A stretch of 19,233 bases of DNA from Pavlovales sp. CCMP2436 (taxonomy: Eukaryota; Haptophyta; Pavlovophyceae; Pavlovales), in the NCBI GenBank assembly GCA_026770615.1, contig MU631352.1, forward strand, positions 292,314 to 311,546. Reading direction: 5' to 3'. Both the position numbers and the translations under genes were made by a program. The notes under the pieces are model-generated. The model saw nothing but the letters and a program-made list of their open reading frames with translations, was not told the origin of the DNA and made no database searches. Below are positions 8,408 through 14,768 of this stretch, one piece after another; position 1 is the first letter of the stretch, and the number at the start of each line of letters is the position of its first letter.

Positions 8408-8479
8408 TTTATGTTCTTAGATGTCGGAACTGCCTTGATTTACAACAAATTTGCAAAGATTACGTTCAGAGGTAAATAA
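8405..8479 (+). pseudogene. C-terminal tail of the packaging ATPase beyond an in-frame TAA
   Basis: Following TAA 8405-8407 the same frame reads FMFLDVGTALIYNKFAKITF and ends at TAA 8477-8479, one base before the next ATG. A hydrophobic FLxxD strand followed by a Tyr/Asn/Phe segment is how A32-like ATPases of small DJR viruses normally end, so the TAA at 8405 looks like a premature stop in a once longer gene. Confidence 0.6.
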
Positions 8480-8480
8480 A

Positions 8481-8837
8481 ATGTATAGCTCTAACACAGA
8501 CAAAATGGGAGCCGTAAACAACCTAAATCGAGACAGACTTCTTGCACTCACGGATACAGATCCTCGCCATAGAGTGACTCATTATTTGCTCAATGGACGA
8601 CCGTACGACGGAGCGATGCATCCAATCTTTTCGAAAGGTCAAATCGCTCCCATGTACATGACGGGTCCACGTCACCATGAATTCAGTGAGTATTTGACGT
8701 TCAGCGCACGTCCTATTTTAATCGACAGCGTTCCACAAATAGATCTTCCAAGGCTTTCTCGCGAGTCGAAAACAATATACAACGCGTCCCAAGATGCAGG
8801 CGTGTATGACGATGTTCTCAACAATGTAAGTGGTTAA
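8481..8837 (+). CDS. Unrecognised protein; N-terminal part of a longer, broken gene
   Basis: 118 aa from ATG 8481 (an upstream TTG at 8451 is in frame but falls inside the ATPase tail). The product is polar with many Arg, Asp and Tyr (TDTDPRHRVTHYLLNGRPYD, EFSEYLTFSARPILIDSVPQ); no domain is recognised. The frame ends at TAA 8835-8837, but the next 617 bases stay open in the same frame and contain no ATG before about 9162. The simplest reading is one gene from 8481 to 9802 of about 440 codons, interrupted by this TAA and by a later frame break. Confidence 0.6.
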   Translation: MYSSNTDKMGAVNNLNRDRLLALTDTDPRHRVTHYLLNGRPYDGAMHPIFSKGQIAPMYMTGPRHHEFSEYLTFSARPILIDSVPQIDLPRLSRESKTIYNASQDAGVYDDVLNNVSG

Positions 8838-9455
8838 CCAACGTTAAACCGATCGATAATCCCAGCGCGCTTGGCACCGATATTAAACGGGAGAGATCGA
8901 CCTTCAAATAATACCACCACTAAGGGTTTTGCGACTCCCCGGGGAGCCGTATCCGGTGGTAGAGGCGATCAAGTTTTTTATAGCCGTGTCCCGCCTCCTA
9001 CAAACACGTCGGGCCCACCTTTGATACCAAATTCTAGTGGTGTTTTACCGCCAGACTTACGACCTCAACCACGCTCACAAGCCCCACCAGCCCCACAAGC
9101 CCCACAAGCCGCACAAGCCGCACAAGCCGCACAGGCTCCACCCCCAGCTCCAGAACCGCAGATGGCTACTCAGACTGGTGTGCTCGCCATGATACCGAGG
9201 CAGGTCCGACGTGAGGGGCGTGGATTTATTGTGAACCCCCCGATGACTATGGGCAGGTTTATGCCGCCACCTGCGTTGCCTCAACGGGTCTTTGCCGGTC
9301 CCGCCCTCCCGCCTGGTTTTATTCGCCCAACCCAGCCCACGGTGTCTCAGCCACCCAGGCTCATGTATACACCCCTACCCCGGCACCTAACACCCCACCA
9401 AATTTCCCGGTGGCTGCTATTACGGACGGACCAGCCCCACCAACACGCCGGGTGA
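8838..9455 (+). pseudogene. Pro/Ala/Gln-rich middle part of the broken gene 8481-9802
   Basis: Open frame continuous with 8481-8837 apart from TAA 8835. It reads through SNNTTTKGFATPRG, a Pro-rich linker, an APQAPQAAQAAQAAQAPPP block and VRREGRGFIVNPPMTMGRFM. No ATG is available for an independent start until about 9162, only a TTG at 8871. After about 9400 the frame turns into Arg/His-rich nonsense, while the -1 frame becomes sensible, which marks a frame break in roughly 9320-9400. Function unknown; such linkers are common in virion proteins. Confidence 0.5.
9081..9131 (+). repeat. In-frame 9-bp tandem repeat (GCCCCACAA / GCCGCACAA)
   Basis: About five to six head-to-tail copies of GCC[C/G]CACAA encode alternating APQ and AAQ tripeptides. 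It is a slippage-prone array inside the Pro-rich gene. Confidence 0.8.
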
Positions 9456-9802
9456 CTGGTTTTGATTCACCCAGTAAATCGTCAGGGTCGACTGGGTCGG
9501 GGACTGGTTCTTCTTCAAGGGGCGAACAATCAGATATTCAGCCATTTATGAAACGCCAAGGGGAAGTGGAACGACTTGGTATCCAGTTCACAAATGAACA
9601 GATGCGAATGATGTGGGAGATGTCGGATAAACGTAGGCTGCCTTCGAAGAATGATCTTGAAATTTCGATGCAGAGGCAGAGGTTGATCACTTACGCGAGC
9701 CTGCTTGGACCTATACGTGCACAATACGGAGACCTCACCTCTCCGAAAGCTAGGGCGGCAATATCTATCGTGTTTGGAATGCACAAAAGTAACATCCCCT
9801 GA
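9410..9802 (+). pseudogene. C-terminal domain of the broken gene 8481-9802
   Basis: 130 codons, GTG or upstream reading, -1 relative to the preceding frame; upstream codons (about 9362 onward) give a fitting VYTPTPAPNTPPNFP linker. After a Ser/Gly/Thr-rich linker comes a compact charged helical domain of about 85 residues (GEVERLGIQFTNEQMRMMWE, SMQRQRLITYASLLGPIRAQ), ending in GMHKSNIP and a TGA. I do not recognise the fold. Its composition contrasts with the disordered middle part, so it is likely the functional end of the protein. An independent small gene starting at an internal ATG (about 9548) is possible. Confidence 0.5.
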
Positions 9803-9821
9803 TGAAAACCACCGTTTTAAT

Positions 9822-9860
9822 AATCAAAAAAAAGAATCAAAAAAAAGAATCAAAAGAAAT
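9822..9860 (+). repeat. A-rich tandem repeat AATCAAAAAAAAG upstream of spike gene 1
   Basis: Two full copies of AATCAAAAAAAAG and a shortened third (AATCAAAAG) lie 28-66 nt before the ATG at 9888. It may act as promoter or upstream element in place of the AAATAAAAAT motif, of which only GAAATA remains at 9856. Confidence 0.55.
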
Positions 9861-9887
9861 ATAGTATAGTGTCATAATCAAGATCAA

Positions 9888-11477
9888 ATGGCCAACGTCT
9901 TTGGGCGACTGAAATCCACTTTGCTGGCGACTGATGACCCTTATACAGTTGAGACGTCTTCGTTTATAGAAATCAGTTATACGTCGGCTGAAGTACCGCA
10001 GAATCAAACCCGTGATATTACAAAAATATTAAGGAAAAAAATACCAATTGTAACGGGAATCGAAGAGCACGTATTCCCATTTGACAATACTTTCTTTACC
10101 GATCCGCTTGCCTACGTGGCTGAGGCGGTACTTTCTCCAACAATCGGTACGGTTCTGACCAAGGCTATCGGTGTGCAGTGGGGATTTTCAAAGACAAAAA
10201 CAATCTCCGGCGGCTGTGTATGTATTCTCGGTGATACCCAGCAGCTTGAAAATGAAACTCTTGTAAACCCCCAGAAGAGCACTTTTACGGTAAACAGTAT
10301 TGTACCGACGACTACCGTAACCGAGACTACATTTAGTCTGACTGTTTACGAGTACATCCCAGGTTATATAGGACAGCGCGTCTTCAGCTGGTCTTCGTTG
10401 GACGTTCCCGAGGTGGTGTGCAGTAAATGGAAGGCTGTTATGGAGCCATACGAAACGTTTGGTGGTGAATCGAGCAGCTTCGGGCACGCTGTTCTTACAT
10501 ACGATCGTGAAACCGGGAAATACATTGGTTCCTTCGATCCAAATACAGCGTGGGGCACCTCTCTCTTTACACTCTACTGTGAAATTTACCGCTATACTGG
10601 CAGCGATGACTCATCAAAAGTGAACCTGGGTTTATTTACATCACCAACACTAAATTTGTTTTGGAACTTTTCCATGGCAAAAAGATCATTTCCTCTCGTC
10701 GCAAAACCGGCCTATAGTCGTCTTGGGGTTGTCGTTGACTCCACACAGCGGATTAGCGCTGAAGTCCTTGCTACGGGTTCACAGGGTCTCAATAGAAGAC
10801 CGATTAAATTTGACATTACAAGGTTTCACGATGATTTTAACAGCACCCTTAGTTTTTTCAATCCGGCAATTGCGTATACGATGATATTTTCTAACTCGGA
10901 TATCGTGTACGACATTCTCTTCTTCGCAGGTAGCACACAGGTCGCTGTTGACCCCGAGGCGCCGTCTAACATTGCGTTTTATTCACAAATCTATAAGCCT
11001 GTTATTAGAATCTGCGGAGGTATTCTAGTAAACGGCATCTACACGGGCGTCATTTGCCCAATTCTGCGTCTTTCTGTCATTACAAACAAAACCAGAGCTC
11101 TTGGTCTTGATGATTTTATAGAAAAGCGTTTACCAACGACCACAGGGCATGATTCGTTTTTCTCGGGTAATGTAATTGCTCGATCTAATAACGATGAAAC
11201 TTACAACATCGTCGATAATCTGGAGCTATTGAACTCGAAAATGCTTAACACTGAAGCTGTTACGATTCTAACCTGTACTGCAGCGACCGACTCGTGGGTA
11301 GTAGCTACCGACAACCAGTACACCCCTTTCCAAGTTATCGCGACGCCTGCGTACAACCCTACAGTTATCAACGCTTTAAACAAGGTATCGCCAGCCTTTA
11401 CCAATCAGACCGCTATCGCTGCTGACCCAAACTGGCCGGTCTCATCGGGCTGGAGAGCATCACAGAGCTCGATTTAA
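9888..11477 (+). CDS. Spike/fiber candidate 1: long beta-rich shaft plus start of a discoidin-like (F5/8C) domain
   Basis: 529 aa, ATG 9888. It begins MANVFGRL, shared with the second spike gene. Residues about 30-450 are beta-rich with few motifs and no membrane segment. From about residue 455 (TILTCTAATDSWVVATDN) it matches the second spike protein, then GWRASQSSI, where TAA 11475-11477 interrupts. The same frame continues to 12092 with the rest of the discoidin-like domain. F5/8 type C domains bind glycans or lipids, so a role as receptor-binding vertex protein is inferred from domain, size and genome place. The stop falls at a position that is Phe in the paralog. Confidence 0.7.
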   Translation: MANVFGRLKSTLLATDDPYTVETSSFIEISYTSAEVPQNQTRDITKILRKKIPIVTGIEEHVFPFDNTFFTDPLAYVAEAVLSPTIGTVLTKAIGVQWGFSKTKTISGGCVCILGDTQQLENETLVNPQKSTFTVNSIVPTTTVTETTFSLTVYEYIPGYIGQRVFSWSSLDVPEVVCSKWKAVMEPYETFGGESSSFGHAVLTYDRETGKYIGSFDPNTAWGTSLFTLYCEIYRYTGSDDSSKVNLGLFTSPTLNLFWNFSMAKRSFPLVAKPAYSRLGVVVDSTQRISAEVLATGSQGLNRRPIKFDITRFHDDFNSTLSFFNPAIAYTMIFSNSDIVYDILFFAGSTQVAVDPEAPSNIAFYSQIYKPVIRICGGILVNGIYTGVICPILRLSVITNKTRALGLDDFIEKRLPTTTGHDSFFSGNVIARSNNDETYNIVDNLELLNSKMLNTEAVTILTCTAATDSWVVATDNQYTPFQVIATPAYNPTVINALNKVSPAFTNQTAIAADPNWPVSSGWRASQSSI

Positions 11478-12092
11478 CAGAACAATGGAGCTTTCATTGG
11501 GTGGAAATCCGTCGACCGTATAGACAGCACTTACTGGGCTAGCGCTGAGAACGCTTTCAACTCCAGCGGGGTTGGTAACCAGTGGGTACAAATGGAATTT
11601 CCTTCAGCTGTAAAAATGGTGTCGCATACAATAAATCCAAGAACCTCGCTGTCGACCGGTGTGCCCTTACAGTGGACCCTCTCGGGCTCAAACAATAACT
11701 CGTCTTTTGTGAGCGTGGAGACGTTTCAGTTCAATTCATGGCAAGCAAATAAGATAGAAACTTTCATAACCTCACAGAGCCACGTGGCTTACAAGTATTG
11801 GAGAATTACAATCACACTCATACGAACAGCGGGTGCGGCTATACATTGCGTTCTTTATGAGCTGGCATTCAATACAGGTTGGTCTATCGGGTTGCCTTCA
11901 CTTCTAACAGCTCAGCCAATCGATCTGTCATCCTTTAAGCTGGTGCTGGGAAACGCATACGGCGAAATTGTAGATTTTACAGACACACCCGTGGACTGGC
12001 AATTTAACCTGTTGCTTTTGAAGAGCGGTAGGGTCGTAAATAGCGGTATGTATAACCTTTCGCTCTTAAACGGCATTTCTAAAATGATTTAA
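11478..12092 (+). pseudogene. Remainder of spike 1: discoidin-like domain and C-terminal tail after the in-frame TAA
   Basis: In frame with 9888-11477; a first ATG appears only at 11592. It carries QNNGAFIGWKSVD, TYWASAENAF, GNQWVQMEFPSAVKM and PLQWTLSGSNN, the pattern of F5/8C domains (W.s... followed by .q.i.idf... and ..w.l.gSnd), then YKYWRITIT and a tail IDLSSFKLVLGNAYGE ending NSGMYNLSLLNGISKMI. All of these have counterparts in the gene at 12167. The domain is well preserved despite the stop, so the nonsense change must be recent or tolerated. Confidence 0.65.
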
Positions 12093-12114
12093 ATTGATCT
12101 AAATTGTGCTAAGT

Positions 12115-12137
12115 AAAAAAAAAAAAAAAAAAAAAAA
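12115..12137 (+). repeat. Poly(A) tract of 23 bases between the two spike genes
   Basis: 23 consecutive A residues begin 22 bases after the stop of spike 1, and 29 bases before the ATG of spike 2. It is the longest homopolymer in the window. It could be a polymerase-slippage tract, part of an AT-rich promoter, or a remnant poly(A) tail. Confidence 0.85.
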
Positions 12138-12166
12138 TGTACAGCCCCTTACATAAAGCTGTTTAA

Positions 12167-13048
12167 ATGGCCAACGTGTTTGGTCGTCTTCCAATTTCTA
12201 TCGAGCGAAGCGTAAATTTGTTAACATGCACAGCAACATCGTCCTCATGGCTTGTAGAAACTGACAATACACCTGGAGAAATGATGCAGTGTCTCGTTTC
12301 ACCTTCTTTAACCTTGAATAATTTAGACGTTTTCACAATTGATTCGCCTACATTTACGAATAACGTGAACATACTTACCGTACCAAAGTCATGGAGGAAC
12401 GCCGACGGTTGGAGACTAGTTACATCAAGCACTTTTCAGAACAACCCGCTGTACGCGGCAAATGCAGCGATGGATAAACGATCCGACACATGGTGGGGCT
12501 CTTCCGAAAATACGTACACGAATGCAGGGGTGGGTTCTCAGCATATAACTATCGAGTACCCTTTCGCCGTAAAAATGTCATCCTTCCGATTTGCCGGATC
12601 GACTCGCTACCCAGGGACCACGGCCCCGACGCAGTGGACACTACAAGCGTCGAACGATACAAATTTTACCACTCTCGAGTCATATTCTAAAACTAACTGG
12701 GCTTCAAATGTGTCGGTCTCGTTTCCTGTGACCGTTGCTCACGAACCGTTTAGATTTTATAGAATCGTTGTTTCGCAAGTTAGTGCAAACGGGACCGATG
12801 CCACTTATTTGTCGATCCCGGATTTGACTTTCATATCGATAAACCCTATTGATATCCATTTGATGTCGGCCCGATTTGTTACGTCCACTTCATTCGAAAT
12901 AATAATTGGTGACGGTACTGGTCGGCCCCATAACATGCTAAGCTCCCCTCTAAGTGCTTGGGATGTTACTATTATGCTAATTAAAAAAATGGCCAAACGG
13001 TTAACTCAGGGCTGTATCGTCTATCTAATAGCGGTATCACTAAATTAA
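12167..13048 (+). CDS. Spike/fiber candidate 2: short protein with MANVFGRL tag and discoidin-like domain
   Basis: 293 aa, ATG 12167. After MANVFGRL it goes directly into the part homologous to residue ~455 onward of spike 1 (LLTCTATSSSWLVETDN), then a full F5/8C-like domain: GWRLVTSSTFQNN, NAAMDKRSDTWWGSSEN, SQHITIEYPFAVKM, PTQWTLQASNDTNF, FRFYRIVVSQ. The tail SINPIDIHLMSARFVTS also matches. The last ~20 codons are out of frame: the -1 frame from about 12990 to TAA 13051-13053 gives a tail like that of spike 1 (NSGLYRLSNSGITKLS). The A7 run at 12983-12989 is the obvious point of a lost base. Probably an alternative receptor-binding protein lacking the long shaft. Confidence 0.72.
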   Translation: MANVFGRLPISIERSVNLLTCTATSSSWLVETDNTPGEMMQCLVSPSLTLNNLDVFTIDSPTFTNNVNILTVPKSWRNADGWRLVTSSTFQNNPLYAANAAMDKRSDTWWGSSENTYTNAGVGSQHITIEYPFAVKMSSFRFAGSTRYPGTTAPTQWTLQASNDTNFTTLESYSKTNWASNVSVSFPVTVAHEPFRFYRIVVSQVSANGTDATYLSIPDLTFISINPIDIHLMSARFVTSTSFEIIIGDGTGRPHNMLSSPLSAWDVTIMLIKKMAKRLTQGCIVYLIAVSLN

Positions 13049-13080
13049 GCTAAATTAAGCTAAAATTAAGCTAAAATTAA
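13037..13080 (+). repeat. Tandem repeat of TAAATTAAGC / TAAAATTAAGC
   Basis: Three to four copies of a 10-11 bp unit directly follow and partly overlap the end of spike 2. Together with the A-rich DNA to about 13116 it forms the spacer and probable promoter region of the lipase gene. Confidence 0.7.
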
Positions 13081-13136
13081 CCTCAAAGATCCAAAAAAGA
13101 TCAAAAAAAATAAAACCAATTACCATAGTGCTGCGA

Positions 13137-13799
13137 ATGCAGGAAGACAATTTTAAGCGACAAGCAATAGGCCTCGCAAGATCTTCATACCTCCCGCTAG
13201 ACCAGGCTGCGACCTTTGGTGATTCCTTGGGGTTCACACTCGACACGCAATTATCCCAAGCCGACACACTCGTCTATACCGACAAAAGGACGGGGCAGCT
13301 GACCATTGTTCATCGTGGATCTACAACGCCCCGTGATTTTCTAGTGGACGACGCCCTGATCGCTTTCGGTAGTGGCAGGGAGACGCAGAGGCAACGCCGT
13401 GCCCGTGAGATCACCGCTGCGACCGAGGCGAAATATAATAAACCTTCAAACTCGACTGGGCACTCGCTTGGTGGACGCCTAGCGGAGCGTTCGGGATCTC
13501 GGGGCTCCATCGTAACTTTCAACAAGGCTGCCGGACTTGGCGATATCCCCAACTTTAATTTTACCGGTCGAAGTCAGCCGCAGATTCAAAATGGCTCGAG
13601 ACAGACCGATGTGCGGACCCGCCTAGACCCTATTTCGGCGCTATCTAATCTTGGTCGTCGCCCGACAGGTCAAGCCCCGTTCGTGGTAGTCCGGCAAACA
13701 GACCAGGCAAACCGATTTCTGCCGGGGCCTGTGCGGTTGTTTGTGAATGCCGTGAAAGCACACAGCCTGAAGAACTTGAAGCAAGGAAAGGGTCGGTGA
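13137..13799 (+). CDS. Class 3-like lipase (alpha/beta hydrolase)
   Basis: 220 aa from ATG 13137; a GTG at 13128 is in frame but less likely. It hydrolyses ester bonds of lipids, perhaps to breach membranes at entry or exit. The nucleophile elbow is GHSLGG at residues 108-113 (Ser110); the upstream strand LTIVHRGSTTPRDFLVDDAL (55-74) is the usual oxyanion/lid-side strand of this family. Asp164 in RTRLDPIS and His209 in KAHSLKNL complete the triad in the expected order. Lipases of this build occur in PLVs and some virophages. No signal peptide. Intact and last of the plus-strand series; AT-rich DNA with AAAATAAAAC lies about 20 nt upstream. Confidence 0.88.
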   Translation: MQEDNFKRQAIGLARSSYLPLDQAATFGDSLGFTLDTQLSQADTLVYTDKRTGQLTIVHRGSTTPRDFLVDDALIAFGSGRETQRQRRAREITAATEAKYNKPSNSTGHSLGGRLAERSGSRGSIVTFNKAAGLGDIPNFNFTGRSQPQIQNGSRQTDVRTRLDPISALSNLGRRPTGQAPFVVVRQTDQANRFLPGPVRLFVNAVKAHSLKNLKQGKGR

Positions 13800-14450
13800 A
13801 CCCGTGCAAAGTAGGGCTCGCTGTGGTGTACCACTCTTGCAGCAACATTGGGAAAAACGAGTGCTTATGGACATGTTTGGCCTCGTGCTTGGACTCGTGC
13901 TTGACCTCGTGCTTTAGGCATTTGTAATCGCATTGCAACATATGTATAGTCGATGATTGTTGATGTTAGTTGCTGATATTTAAATCACGATACGCTGCAG
14001 CACTGACTACTATCAGGTGGAAATGCGGGCTGAGAAGATGACTGAGATGACTCGTCTGTACATGGGAAAAGGATTTGTCTACTTGTGCCTGTAAGAAGCG
14101 AGTAGAAGGATGCGTCACAATACAGCCACGACTTACGGTACACCCTAATAAAGTGACTGTCGGCGCGAAAAAAAAGATTTCGATCATGGGAAAAAGTACC
14201 CCTGATCGATGACTTGCTGGGTGATCACTTTACATCGATGAGGCTTAAATTATTTGGCAATCCGATCCTGTGCATTTTTTTTATTATAATTGAAAGCTCT
14301 GCGAGCTGATTTTCGTTGATCTGTGGGCTCGTAGTTGGATATGCAACAATCGTAGTGGTCATTACAGCTATCTTTAATCTTTAATCTTTACGTGGGTGAT
14401 ATTTTTTTATGATTGAGCTCCATTAGACGTAGCATCCTCACTCCTCATTC
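13800..14450. other. Convergent intergenic region without a convincing gene
   Basis: This lies between the 3' ends of the lipase (+) and the replication gene (-). A minus frame 13645-13941 starts with KHEx repeats but overlaps the lipase antisense. A plus frame at about 14049-14208 (LVCTWEKDLSTCACKKRVEG and a Lys-rich tail) has protein-like composition and clustered Cys but no ATG and stops just upstream, so it may be a remnant. Otherwise AT-rich runs (about 14270-14290, 14380-14410) suitable for transcript 3' ends. Confidence 0.5.
13881..13916. repeat. 12-bp tandem repeat (CCTCGTGCTTGG-type), three copies
   Basis: CCTCGTGCTTGG, ACTCGTGCTTGA and CCTCGTGCTTTA are head to tail with weaker flanking copies. 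Read on the minus strand they would encode KHEV/KHES/KHEA repeats. Confidence 0.7.
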
Positions 14451-14750
14451 CTAGCCTTCACCGTCTTCTTCATCACTGTAGTCCGCGAACATCGGTGGCG
14501 GGCAGGGGGTCGAACTCAAACTCGAACTCGAACTCAAACTAGGACTCAAACTCGAACTCGGACTGGGGCGGGGGAGGCTGGGGAGGCGGGGGGGTGGCAC
14601 ACTTGGTTTTGGTGGCTCTTTCTCAATGTACACGACTTCGCACTCCAACCCGAGCTCTCTATAGTACTCCAATTTCTCCTTACTCGGCGGGGAAGGCACC
14701 ACCACTTCGATGAGCTTGACCAGCTACATTTTTCCGTTTTCTCCGTTTTC
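14451..14750 (-). pseudogene. Ser/Pro-rich acidic C-terminal tail of the helicase gene, separated by TGA and TAG
   Basis: In frame with the helicase. After TGA 14751-14753 come ENGENGKM, TAG 14724-14726, and an open stretch to TAG 14451-14453. This encodes PSKEKLEYYRELGLECEVVY, a Pro-rich and poly-Ser part, and ends MFADYSDEEDGEG. It has no ATG of its own (only GTG at 14705), which supports its being a former extension of the helicase rather than a separate gene. The acidic end could be a protein-interaction tail. Confidence 0.5.
14511..14566. repeat. Hexamer tandem array (GAACTC / AAACTC)
   Basis: Imperfect repeats of [G/A]AACTC with GGACTC variants, encoding the Ser-rich run of the helicase tail on the minus strand. 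Confidence 0.75.
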
Positions 14751-14768
14751 TCAGTTTTCTCCGTTTTC
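14732..14768. repeat. 9-bp repeat encoding Glu-Asn-Gly, with one repeat mutated to a stop
   Basis: CTCCGTTTT units (minus strand GAAAACGGA) repeat about four times. In one unit GGA has become TGA, creating the stop at 14751-14753 that ends the helicase frame. Confidence 0.75.

Noticed and set aside
7655..13053. Nuclear code with TAA (and TAG) read as Gln
   Set aside because: MCP, penton, the P/T-rich gene and the ATPase tail all end at TAA exactly where family members end, and the TAA in spike 1 matches Phe in its paralog. The copia part also has TGA and TAG in frame, as expected from decay.
13881..13916. CRISPR-like or regulatory repeat array
   Set aside because: The units are contiguous 12-mers with no spacers; a simple tandem repeat explains them.
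13645..13941. 98-codon minus-strand frame with KHEx repeats as a His-rich protein gene
   Set aside because: Two thirds of it is antisense to the intact lipase, and the KHEx run derives from a 12-bp tandem repeat; kept only as a repeat.
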